Source: JAILZP01 sp037444185 (lineage in GTDB: Bacteria > Bacillota > Desulfotomaculia > Desulfotomaculales > Desulfocucumaceae). Taken from it: a stretch of 13,602 nucleotides of DNA. The DNA is taken from contig JBBIMW010000049.1 in NCBI GenBank assembly GCA_037444185.1, forward strand, positions 1 through 13,602. The letters are read 5' to 3'. Of the stretch, positions 1-6,348 are shown piece by piece (within the stretch, counting starts at the first letter, position 1; every line of letters begins with the position of its first letter). The translations under genes were made by a program, and so were the position numbers. The notes under the pieces were generated by a model. The model was not told where the DNA came from. It worked only from the letters and a program-made list of their open reading frames with translations, and made no database searches.

Positions 1-1
1 C

Positions 2-54
2 ATGTATAGAAAACTTATCCACAAGTAATAATGCAAGCATAGTTTCCTATACAT
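2..54. repeat. 14-bp inverted repeat enclosing a DnaA-box 9-mer
   Basis: The sequence at 2-15 (atgtatagaaaact) is matched in inverted orientation by 41-54 (agtttcctatacat), with 13 of 14 positions pairing and a 25-nt spacer. The left arm runs into a perfect TTATCCACA 9-mer. The window begins here, so it cannot be seen whether this is the edge of a larger element, an operator or a remnant. Its identity is not known. Confidence 0.5.
15..23 (+). promoter_or_regulatory. single DnaA-box consensus 9-mer
   Basis: TTATCCACA is an exact match to the canonical bacterial DnaA box. No second copy or AT-rich unwinding element is apparent nearby, and no dnaA or dnaN gene is present, so this is not an origin. 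A lone box could be a DnaA regulatory or titration site, or chance; its placement between inverted-repeat arms makes it slightly more interesting. Confidence 0.35.
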
Positions 55-78
55 AAATAAAGCCGCCCTAACGGCGGC
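50..78 (-). terminator. Rho-independent terminator for the carboxypeptidase gene
   Basis: On the minus strand a perfect 6-bp GCCGCC/GGCGGC stem (62-67 with 73-78, 5-nt loop) is followed by a T-rich tail, TTTATTTAT. It lies about 95 nt beyond the stop codon of the minus-strand carboxypeptidase gene, the only gene that could use it. It implies that transcription stops here rather than continuing into a downstream spoIIA-type operon. Confidence 0.7.
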
Positions 79-81
79 AGG

Positions 82-109
82 ACTCAGTACTCAGAATTCA
101 GCGTTCAGA
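82..109. repeat. four degenerate heptamers
   Basis: Four consecutive 7-mers read ACTCAGT, ACTCAGA, ATTCAGC and GTTCAGA, sharing an NYTCAGN core. They lie between the carboxypeptidase stop codon and its terminator. A similar 7-nt periodicity occurs upstream of deoB (10659 onward). The function is unknown; such arrays may arise by slippage. Confidence 0.5.
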
Positions 110-172
110 ATAAAAGGACCTATGACTTCAACGGCCTCTTAGGTGCAATAACTTAGATGCCGGGCACCTGAG

Positions 173-1357
173 TTACTGGATTATTTCCCGCCAGGTCCTA
201 TTGATTTGCTGGATTAAGCTCCGCCTTAATATATCCGTGCTTGCCACCAAGGGCACCCTCAGCACTTCATTTTCATTCTTTGTGACTACGTAATGCCCCA
301 TTTCCTGACCCTTTACGATCGGCGCCTCCACCCTGTCGGGGGCCTCCACCCTTCCCAGAAATCCTTTGTCATCGCCCTTTTTAACCACAACCACCACCCT
401 GTCCCTGGTGAACAGCCCCAACAAATCCTCTGTACCCTTGTCCACCTTGACGGTTTTGACCACCTTGCCCGCGTCTTCCAGGTGCACCGCCCTGTAGCGG
501 GCATAACCGGAATTGTACAGCTTAATCGATTCCCTGAAATGGCTTTTGGGTTCCGCCGTGCCCAACACAACGGCAATCAGCCTCAGTTTGTCCCTTTCGC
601 AGGTGGATGCTAGGCAATACTTGGCCTCGCTGGTCCAGCCGGTCTTGCCGGCGTCCACTCCCCGGTACCATTTGAGGAGTTTGTTGGTGTTCCAGAGCTT
701 GAACTCCCCTCCCCGCAGGTCGTATTCATAAATACCCGAAATTTTCATAAAAAGCGGTCGCTTCGTGCATTCCCTGATAATCAGGGCCATGTCCATGGCC
801 GAGGTATAATGGTCTTCGGCCGGCAGTCCGGTGACATTGACGAAATTGGTATTGGCGCATCCCAGTTGGCGCGCCCGGTCGTTCATCGAGCGGACAAAGG
901 CTTCAACGCTTCCCTCAATATGTTCGGCCAGGGCCACGCTGGCATCGTTGGCCGAACCCACCGCCACCGCGATAAGCAACTCGTTAAAGCTGAACTCCTC
1001 GCCGGGCTCGAGATATATCTGGGAACCGCCCATGCTCCAGGCGTTTTCCGATGCCGTCACCCGGTCTTCCAGCCGGACCTTGCCGCAATCCACGGCCTCC
1101 ACCGCCAGTAAAAGTGTCATCAGTTTGGTGACGCTGGCCATGGGAAGTCTTTTATCGGGGTTTTTGGCGAAAAGTATCTCCCCGCTGTCGGCGGCCATCA
1201 GCACCGCCGAATCCGCCGTTGTTTCAATGACGTCCCCGGCCTCGGGCCGCTTTTTTTCAGCCTGCTCCGCCGCCAGGGCCTGGGTGCAGAAAACAGTCAT
1301 TGACAAAAGCAGTATGAATGCTGTTTTGTATACTTTTCTCCAGAACACGGAAAACAC
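173..1357 (-). CDS. dacF: D-alanyl-D-alanine carboxypeptidase (PBP5/DacF type)
   Basis: This serine peptidase (S11 family) removes the terminal D-Ala from peptidoglycan pentapeptides outside the membrane. The 394-residue product has an N-terminal signal peptide (about residues 1-30, hydrophobic core followed by QALAA). All three penicillin-binding motifs are present: SVTK at 75-78 (nucleophile Ser75), SAN at 135-137 and KTG at 238-240. A PBP5-type C-terminal beta domain follows, with a closing amphipathic stretch that would bind the membrane. The start is uncertain. GTG at 1355-1357 lies only 2 nt after an AAAGGGGG ribosome binding site; a second GTG three codons later is spaced better. In Bacillus, dacF follows xerD-drm-pupG and precedes spoIIA; here it is separated from pdp by about 6.8 kb of mostly plus-strand genes. 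The symbol rests on this gene order; dacA or dacB naming is possible. Confidence 0.93.
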   Translation of the reverse strand: MFSVFWRKVYKTAFILLLSMTVFCTQALAAEQAEKKRPEAGDVIETTADSAVLMAADSGEILFAKNPDKRLPMASVTKLMTLLLAVEAVDCGKVRLEDRVTASENAWSMGGSQIYLEPGEEFSFNELLIAVAVGSANDASVALAEHIEGSVEAFVRSMNDRARQLGCANTNFVNVTGLPAEDHYTSAMDMALIIRECTKRPLFMKISGIYEYDLRGGEFKLWNTNKLLKWYRGVDAGKTGWTSEAKYCLASTCERDKLRLIAVVLGTAEPKSHFRESIKLYNSGYARYRAVHLEDAGKVVKTVKVDKGTEDLLGLFTRDRVVVVVKKGDDKGFLGRVEAPDRVEAPIVKGQEMGHYVVTKNENEVLRVPLVASTDILRRSLIQQINRTWREIIQ

Positions 1358-1493
1358 ATCCCCCTTTTGAGATTTGCCTTTAATAGGCTGTACAAAAATA
1401 AAAAAGTTATACCGCCGCCTGCCGCTCCCTGGCGGAACCTTTCGAGCCGCCCTGTCATATCATGTAAAAAAGGCGCTAAGGGAGGCAGTGACG

Positions 1494-1613
1494 GTGACTG
1501 ATTTACTGGGTGGTATTTTCCATAAACCCTGGTTTATTATAGGCTGCTGCTGTTTGTTTTTCTTTCTCATCCTGGTGTTGATAATAGTGGCTCTGCTGTG
1601 CTGCATCAACTGA
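1494..1613 (+). CDS. 39-residue cysteine-rich single-span membrane peptide
   Basis: I do not recognise this protein. GTG at 1494 is preceded by AAGGGAGG (1478-1485) with 8 nt spacing, which decides the start; a longer in-frame ORF from 1374 has no comparable site. The peptide has a short polar N-terminus (TDLLGGIFHKPW), then about 22 hydrophobic residues. Three consecutive cysteines stand at the entry of the membrane span and two at its end, and the protein ends in CCIN. It is transcribed divergently from the carboxypeptidase gene and is followed by a probable terminator. A role in the envelope or in sporulation is possible from the size and location but is not shown. Confidence 0.6.
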   Translation: MTDLLGGIFHKPWFIIGCCCLFFFLILVLIIVALLCCIN

Positions 1614-1637
1614 TCCCTGGCAGCCGGCCACGGCCCG

Positions 1638-1669
1638 GGCCCCCGCCTGCCGGGGACCTTTCTTGTTTT
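1638..1669 (+). terminator. probable terminator after the small membrane peptide gene
   Basis: A GC-rich stem, GGCCCCCG with CGGGGACC around a CCTGC loop and with one C-A mismatch (1638-1645 with 1651-1658), is followed by TTTCTTGTTTT. It lies 25 nt after the stop codon at 1613. Confidence 0.55.
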
Positions 1670-1750
1670 ATTCATGTACACAATAGTTGACAAAGATCTA
1701 TTAGCTTATACTGCATTCCTCATTCTGCCGGGAGACTGGAGACAGGACGG

Positions 1751-1894
1751 ATGGGCGGTATGGGCGTATTTTTATTCTTTGACGGCGCCGGCCGGGATGG
1801 CGTGGGGGTCTGCCTAAAAGGCCGGATTACGGACAGGCACCTTTTTTGCATGGATAAAAAAGACAAGTTTAATTTATTATCCGGAGGTGTCTGA
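1751..1894 (+). CDS. possible 47-residue ORF coupled to the AbfD-like gene
   Basis: ATG at 1751 has a GGAGA ribosome binding site at 1738-1742 with 8 nt spacing. The frame stays open for 47 codons and stops at 1892-1894, one base before the GTG of the AbfD-like gene. The last codons run through that gene's GGAGG site (the peptide ends in LLSGGV), so translation of this ORF would directly affect initiation of the next one. The product starts with MGGMGVFLFF and ends with a lysine-rich tail; it matches no family I know. It could be a leader peptide, a small protein or a chance ORF. Confidence 0.35.
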   Translation: MGGMGVFLFFDGAGRDGVGVCLKGRITDRHLFCMDKKDKFNLLSGGV

Positions 1895-1895
1895 T

Positions 1896-3332
1896 GTGAA
1901 AACTGCGAAGGAATACATGGACAGCTTGAAAGGTCTGAACCCCAAAATATTCCTGGGCGGCAGGCAGGTGAAACTCCTGGAGAATCCCACCACCATGACG
2001 GTGGTAAATGCCAACGCCAGGGTGTACGAACTGGGATCGGACCCGGAGTTTGACAATATCATGAACACCTTTTCACCGCTCACCGGCGGCAAAATAAGCA
2101 GGAACCTGCACATTGCCGGAAGTGTCGCCGACCTGGAAAGAAGATCCGAAATGGCCACCCTGACCAGCCAAATGCTGGGAACGTGCAATTACAGGTGCGT
2201 AGGGGCGGACACCATCAACGCCCTGGCCGGCGTCACCTGGGAAATGGACCGGGACCTGGGTACAGGGTATCACAAGAGCTTCATGACACATTTGAAGTAC
2301 CTGCAGGAAAACGACCTGGCCGTAAGCGGCGCCGTAACCGACGCCAAGGGGGAGCGGTCCAAAAGGCCCGGCGATCAGGCGGACCCCGATGTCTACGTGC
2401 ATGTGACCAAAAAGACCGCCGACGGAATTATAGTTAACGGCGCCAAGGTGAGCCAGAGCGGCGCCATCGGCTCCCATGAGACCATAGTCATCCCCACCAT
2501 GGGCATGAAGCCCGGTGAAGAGGATTTTGCCGTGGCCTTTGCGGTTCCAAACGGGGCGCCGGGACTAACCTACATATGCCAGTACACACCCTTCACGGCC
2601 GAACGGGAGCTGGTGGAGGCGAGGTATTTGGGCAATCCCCTTTATGGCCAGAGAGAAACCAGTATTATGGTGTTTGAAGATGTTTTCATCCCCTGGGACA
2701 GGGTTTTCATGTGCGGTGAGACCAAATATTGCGGCCGTCTCATAGCCCGTTTCGCCAAAATGCACCGGATGAATTGCGGCGGGGCCTGCAAGGTGGGTTT
2801 TGCGGATCTGATCATCGGCGCTTCGCAACTGCTGGCGGAATATTCAGGGGTCCAGAAGGCCCCCCATATAGTGGACAAGATAACCGACATGATCAGGATC
2901 AGCGAAACCGCCAGGGCCTGTACGGTGGCCGCGGCCCTTAAGGGCCGGGAGGAACCTTCGGGATCTGGATTTTACATGCCGGATGATGTGTTTGGAAATG
3001 CCGCCAAGCTCACCATTGGCGACGGCTTCTGGGATATTATGAAATGGGCCGGGGACATCGGCGGCGGGCTGGCCGTCACCATGCCGGGTGAAATGGAGTT
3101 GGACAACCCGGAAACCTCCCGTTACATCAAGAAATACCTCAAAACAGGCTTTCCCGCCGAAGCCAGGCTGAGAATGGCCAAATTCATCCAAAATTGGTGC
3201 GCGGGCCTGCACGGGGCCGGCACCTGGCACGGCGCGGGCTCCCCCATGGCGCAGAAAATGGCGCTGTACAGCCTGGCGGACATGGAGAAAAAGAAGATCC
3301 TGGCCAAAAAGCTGGCCGGACTGGAGGAATAG
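1896..3332 (+). CDS. AbfD/HpaB-family [4Fe-4S] flavoenzyme, 4-hydroxybutyryl-CoA dehydratase-like
   Basis: Along its length this resembles 4-hydroxybutyryl-CoA dehydratase/vinylacetyl-CoA isomerase (AbfD), a soluble FAD and [4Fe-4S] enzyme with an acyl-CoA-dehydrogenase-like fold. Conserved blocks include CNYRCVG, GYHKSF, SHETIVIPT, VFIPWDR, CKVGFAD, GGGLAVTMP and WHGAGSP. Start: GGAGG at 1883-1887 lies 8 nt before GTG 1896; an upstream in-frame GTG at 1887 overlaps that site and is unlikely. With 478 residues it is close to the family's roughly 490. Probable cluster ligands are Cys97, Cys101, His290 and Cys298, followed by Lys299. The His-Cys spacing is one residue longer than I remember for C. 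aminobutyricum, and several catalytic positions differ (Tyr99, Ser188, Thr255, Cys294, Gly442). The family call is firm and the reaction is open. The gene is monocistronic or coupled to the 47-residue ORF, and ends at a strong terminator. Confidence 0.85.
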   Translation: MKTAKEYMDSLKGLNPKIFLGGRQVKLLENPTTMTVVNANARVYELGSDPEFDNIMNTFSPLTGGKISRNLHIAGSVADLERRSEMATLTSQMLGTCNYRCVGADTINALAGVTWEMDRDLGTGYHKSFMTHLKYLQENDLAVSGAVTDAKGERSKRPGDQADPDVYVHVTKKTADGIIVNGAKVSQSGAIGSHETIVIPTMGMKPGEEDFAVAFAVPNGAPGLTYICQYTPFTAERELVEARYLGNPLYGQRETSIMVFEDVFIPWDRVFMCGETKYCGRLIARFAKMHRMNCGGACKVGFADLIIGASQLLAEYSGVQKAPHIVDKITDMIRISETARACTVAAALKGREEPSGSGFYMPDDVFGNAAKLTIGDGFWDIMKWAGDIGGGLAVTMPGEMELDNPETSRYIKKYLKTGFPAEARLRMAKFIQNWCAGLHGAGTWHGAGSPMAQKMALYSLADMEKKKILAKKLAGLEE

Positions 3333-3357
3333 TGCCGGTGACTTAATCCGGCTTCCA

Positions 3358-3384
3358 GCCGCCCGTCAGGGCGGCTTATTTATT
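3358..3384 (+). terminator. Rho-independent terminator of the AbfD-like gene
   Basis: A perfect 7-bp stem GCCGCCC/GGGCGGC (3358-3364 with 3369-3375) around a GTCA loop is followed by TTATTTATT. It starts 26 nt after the stop codon and separates the enzyme gene from the iron-transport operon. Confidence 0.85.
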
Positions 3385-3395
3385 ACAAAATATAC

Positions 3396-3424
3396 TTGAC
3401 ACTGAATTTCATTTTCATTAACAT
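3396..3424 (+). promoter_or_regulatory. fbpA: probable sigma-A promoter of the iron-transport operon
   Basis: TTGACA at 3396-3401 matches the -35 consensus exactly. With a 17-nt spacer, TAACAT at 3419-3424 matches 4 of 6 bases of the -10 consensus. Fur-box-like sequence fills the spacer and lies just downstream, as expected for an iron-repressed promoter. Confidence 0.55.
3403..3417. promoter_or_regulatory. Fur-box-like site 1, in the promoter spacer
   Basis: TGAATTT-C-ATTTTCA matches the Fur 7-1-7 consensus TGATAAT-N-ATTATCA at 10 of 14 positions; the right half is strong and the left half weak. It lies between the -35 and -10 elements, so a bound regulator would block RNA polymerase. Confidence 0.5.
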
Positions 3425-3431
3425 TAACTAA

Positions 3432-3446
3432 TGAGAAATATTTTCA
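3432..3446. promoter_or_regulatory. Fur-box-like site 2
   Basis: TGAGAAA-T-ATTTTCA is an inverted repeat matching the Fur 7-1-7 consensus at 11 of 14 positions. It lies about 7 nt downstream of the -10 element, around the expected transcription start. Together with site 1 it suggests iron-dependent repression of the following operon. Confidence 0.6.
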
Positions 3447-3557
3447 TTTGCAAATTGGCTATTCCGGGAGGGAGGTCTGACACAACAGATGACAACTTAG
3501 GCATTGGACCAGACGAAAAAAGCTGTTTCAAAAATATTTCAGAGTGGAGGCGATAAA

Positions 3558-4619
3558 TTGGGATTATTTAGCAAAACCGGTACGGCGGGCAAACTGACGG
3601 TGGCGTTTCTGGCGGGAGCGGCTTTGGTATTTGCTTTACTTCAGTTGGTGGACAAAAAGCCCCCTCAAAGCGTCCAGGCGGATGCGGGTGTGGTCAACAT
3701 ATACGCATCCCGCCATTACGGAGTGGAGCCGGTATTTGACGAGTTCACCAAGGAAACCGGGATAAAGGTGCGATTCACCACCGGCCCCGACGCCGCGCTG
3801 CGCGAAAGGATTAAAGCCGAAGGCCCCCGCACGCCGGCGGATGTATTCATCGCTGTTGACGCCGGCAACCTTTGGCTGGCTGCCCAGGACGGATTACTTC
3901 AGCCTGTGAATAGCGGAAACTTGAGCAAGAACATTCCTTCTGACATGAGGGACGCCCAAAACCGCTGGTTCGGACTGACCAAAAGGGTCCGGACGATTGT
4001 TTATCATCCCGACCGGGTAAAAGCGGAAGAACTTTCTACATACGAGGGACTGGCGGACCCGAAATGGCGCGGCAGGCTGATTATGCGGCCGGCAACCCAC
4101 GCTTACACGCAATCCCTGGTGGCCAGTCTCATCGCCGCCCATGGCGAAGCGCGGGCTGAAGAGATTGTGCGGGGCTGGGTGGCCAATCAGCCGAAACTGA
4201 TCGACAGCGATACCCGGATACTTGAGACCCTGGCCGCCGGAGGCGGGGATGTGGCCATAACCAATCATTATTACCTGGGCCGTATGCTGGAAAAGAGCCC
4301 TGCATTCCCTGTAAAAGTATTCTGGGCCAACCAGGGGCAGGGTGACCGGGGGGCTCACGTTAATATCAGCGGCGCCGGGGTTGCCGCCCATGCGCAAAAC
4401 AAGGAAAACGCCATCAAACTGTTGGAGTGGCTGAGCAGCCCCAAGGGTCAGAAAATGTTCTCCGATTCCAACCATGAATACCCGGTCAACCCGGCGGTGG
4501 AACCCCATTCCATCATCGCCGGTTTCGGGAAGTTCAGGGCCGACGCCATGGACAAAGGCGAATATGGACGTCTGCAGGCCAGTGCCGTAAAGCTGATGGA
4601 GCGGGCGGGATACAAATAA
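3558..4619 (+). CDS. fbpA: ferric-iron ABC transporter substrate-binding protein (FbpA/FutA type)
   Basis: This periplasmic-binding-type protein captures Fe(III) outside the cell and delivers it to the permease encoded next. TTG at 3558 is chosen because GGAGG (3546-3550) lies 7 nt upstream; an in-frame TTG at 3504 has no good site. The 353-residue product has one hydrophobic segment (about 12-31) followed by a mature domain starting near VVNIYASRHYG. His53, Tyr54, Tyr159, Tyr248 and Tyr249 (SRHY, IVYH, TNHYYLGRM) fit the His/Tyr iron ligand set known for FutA/FbpA proteins, assigned here by inspection. No lipobox cysteine follows the hydrophobic segment, so it may be anchored by an uncleaved signal rather than as a lipoprotein. 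It is the first gene of the operon behind the Fur-box promoter. Another substrate (thiamine, phosphonate) is less likely. Confidence 0.88.
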   Translation: MGLFSKTGTAGKLTVAFLAGAALVFALLQLVDKKPPQSVQADAGVVNIYASRHYGVEPVFDEFTKETGIKVRFTTGPDAALRERIKAEGPRTPADVFIAVDAGNLWLAAQDGLLQPVNSGNLSKNIPSDMRDAQNRWFGLTKRVRTIVYHPDRVKAEELSTYEGLADPKWRGRLIMRPATHAYTQSLVASLIAAHGEARAEEIVRGWVANQPKLIDSDTRILETLAAGGGDVAITNHYYLGRMLEKSPAFPVKVFWANQGQGDRGAHVNISGAGVAAHAQNKENAIKLLEWLSSPKGQKMFSDSNHEYPVNPAVEPHSIIAGFGKFRADAMDKGEYGRLQASAVKLMERAGYK

Positions 4620-4676
4620 AACCAGCGGTTGAGGATTTGGCGGAAAGTCATGAATATAATTGCAAGGATTTCATCA

Positions 4677-6317
4677 ATGTACAGATCGCCTGGCGGGCAG
4701 CGGAGGCTGCACAGCTTCCCTGCCCCTCCTTTTTTGATTGCGCTTTTGGTTATTTTGCCTGTGGTGGTGGTGGTCTCGGGGCTTGTCAGCCCCACACCGG
4801 AAATCTGGCGGCATCTCTGGGGGACACTGCTGCCTGAAATGCTGCGCAACACAGTTTTGTTTTTGTTTGGGGTGGGGGTGGGGACATTTATTCTGGGGGC
4901 CGGCCTGGCCTGGCTGGTGACGGCTTACCGCTTTCCCGGCCGGCCGGTGTTTGAATGGCTGCATCTACTGCCACTGGCAATCCCCACCTATGTGATGGGC
5001 TTTGTTTATATGTCGGTTTTTGATTTCGCCGGCCCGGTGCAGTCCCTTTTGCGCCATTGGCTGGGCAGTGCGGACTGGTTTCCCGAGATCCGCTCCGGCG
5101 GGGGGGCTGTGCTGGTAATGACTCTGGCCCTTTATCCATACGTTTACATGCTGGCCAGAGCGGGGTTCCGGGGGCTGTCGGCGTCTGCCTTCGAGACTGC
5201 CCGAATCATGGGTTGCGGCGCGGCAGACTTCTTTTTCCGGATTGCCCTGCCGCTGGCCAGGCCGGCCATTGCCGGAGGAGTGGCCCTGGCGCTGATGGAG
5301 GCCCTGGCCGATTTCGCCACGGTGCGGTTTTTTAATTTTCCCACCTTGTCGGAAGGGGTCATCAGGGTCTGGCACGGCATGATGGACTTGGGGGCGGCCA
5401 GGGAGCTGGCCGGGCTGCTGGCGGTCTTCGCCCTGGTGGTAATACTGTCCGAAAAGGCTTTCCGCGGGCGGTCCCGCTATTACCAGCCGGGCGGCAGAAC
5501 GCCGGGGATGCCTGGAATCAGTCTGGGCGGATGGAAGAAATGGGCGGCCACGGCACTTTGTACCATGGTGACGGCGGCGGCCTTCGGTTTGCCCATGCTG
5601 CAGCTGGCCTGGTGGGCTGCCGGGGAACTGTCAGCCATGTCCATGGGGACGGCCCTGGTGTATTCCGGTCTGATATTGAACAGCCTTATGCTGTCGGGCC
5701 TGGCGGCGCTGTTTGCCGTGCTGGCCGCCCTGGTCCTGGCCAGCGGCGTCCGTCTGAGCGGGGGCAAGGTGGCCGCCCTGTTTGCCCGGATGGCCACCAT
5801 CGGTTACGCTGTGCCGGGGGCCGTTATCGCCGTAGGAATACTGCTGACCACGGCCGGTCTGGACCATGCCGCGAACCGCCTCTGGGCCGGGCTGACAGGC
5901 GCGGCCCCGGGGCTGATTCTGACCGGATCCCTGGCCGGACTGGTGTATGGCTATGTGGTGCGCTTCATGGCCGTGGCATACAACAGTGTTGACGCTGGCC
6001 TGGAAAAGATCAGGCCGGAAATCACCCTGGCGGCAAAGGTGCTGCGGGCAGGTCCGTGGCGGATATTGTGGAGGATTCACCTGCCCCTGTTGGTGCCGTC
6101 TGTTTTTGCCGGGTCCGCCCTGGTTTTTGTGGATGTAATGAAAGAACTGCCCGTAACTGTAATGCTGCGCCCTTTCGGCTATGACACCCTGGCGGTTTGG
6201 GTCTGGCAGATGGCTGCGGAGTCCGTGTGGTCCGGCGCCGCTCTGCCGGCCATCATTATAGTGCTGTCCGGGTTGATCCCGGTTATATTTCTGACGCGCG
6301 CCGCGAACAGAAAATAA
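4677..6317 (+). CDS. fbpB: ferric-iron ABC transporter permease (FbpB, two fused permease domains)
   Basis: This inner-membrane channel subunit moves iron across the membrane using the ATPase encoded next. ATG 4677 has AAGGA (4664-4668) with 8 nt spacing and starts shortly before the first membrane span; ATG 4650 and TTG 4629 are in frame with weaker sites. The 546-residue protein has about a dozen hydrophobic spans and two binding-protein-dependent permease domains in tandem. Each domain carries an EAA-type cytoplasmic loop that docks the ATPase: about 173-197 (FETARIMGCGAADFFFRIAL) and about 448-472 (EITLAAKVLRAGPWRILWRI). This fused length is normal for FbpB/AfuB. It lies 57 nt after fbpA and 31 nt before the ATPase gene, consistent with one transcript. 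Confidence 0.9.
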   Translation: MYRSPGGQRRLHSFPAPPFLIALLVILPVVVVVSGLVSPTPEIWRHLWGTLLPEMLRNTVLFLFGVGVGTFILGAGLAWLVTAYRFPGRPVFEWLHLLPLAIPTYVMGFVYMSVFDFAGPVQSLLRHWLGSADWFPEIRSGGGAVLVMTLALYPYVYMLARAGFRGLSASAFETARIMGCGAADFFFRIALPLARPAIAGGVALALMEALADFATVRFFNFPTLSEGVIRVWHGMMDLGAARELAGLLAVFALVVILSEKAFRGRSRYYQPGGRTPGMPGISLGGWKKWAATALCTMVTAAAFGLPMLQLAWWAAGELSAMSMGTALVYSGLILNSLMLSGLAALFAVLAALVLASGVRLSGGKVAALFARMATIGYAVPGAVIAVGILLTTAGLDHAANRLWAGLTGAAPGLILTGSLAGLVYGYVVRFMAVAYNSVDAGLEKIRPEITLAAKVLRAGPWRILWRIHLPLLVPSVFAGSALVFVDVMKELPVTVMLRPFGYDTLAVWVWQMAAESVWSGAALPAIIIVLSGLIPVIFLTRAANRK

Positions 6318-6348
6318 TTAAATCCGTATACAGTGAGGTTTGAGGATA

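Noticed and set aside
138..172. Stem-loop CTTAGGTGC with GCACCTGAG (138-146, 164-172) as the carboxypeptidase terminator
   Set aside because: The 17-nt loop and lack of a U-run on the minus strand make it weak; the hairpin at 62-78 with its T-rich tail is the better candidate.
1687..1712. TTGACA (1687-1692) and TATACT (1707-1712) as a promoter for the AbfD-like gene
   Set aside because: Both boxes look good alone, but the 14-nt spacing is too short for a sigma-A promoter. No better pair was found in the leader.
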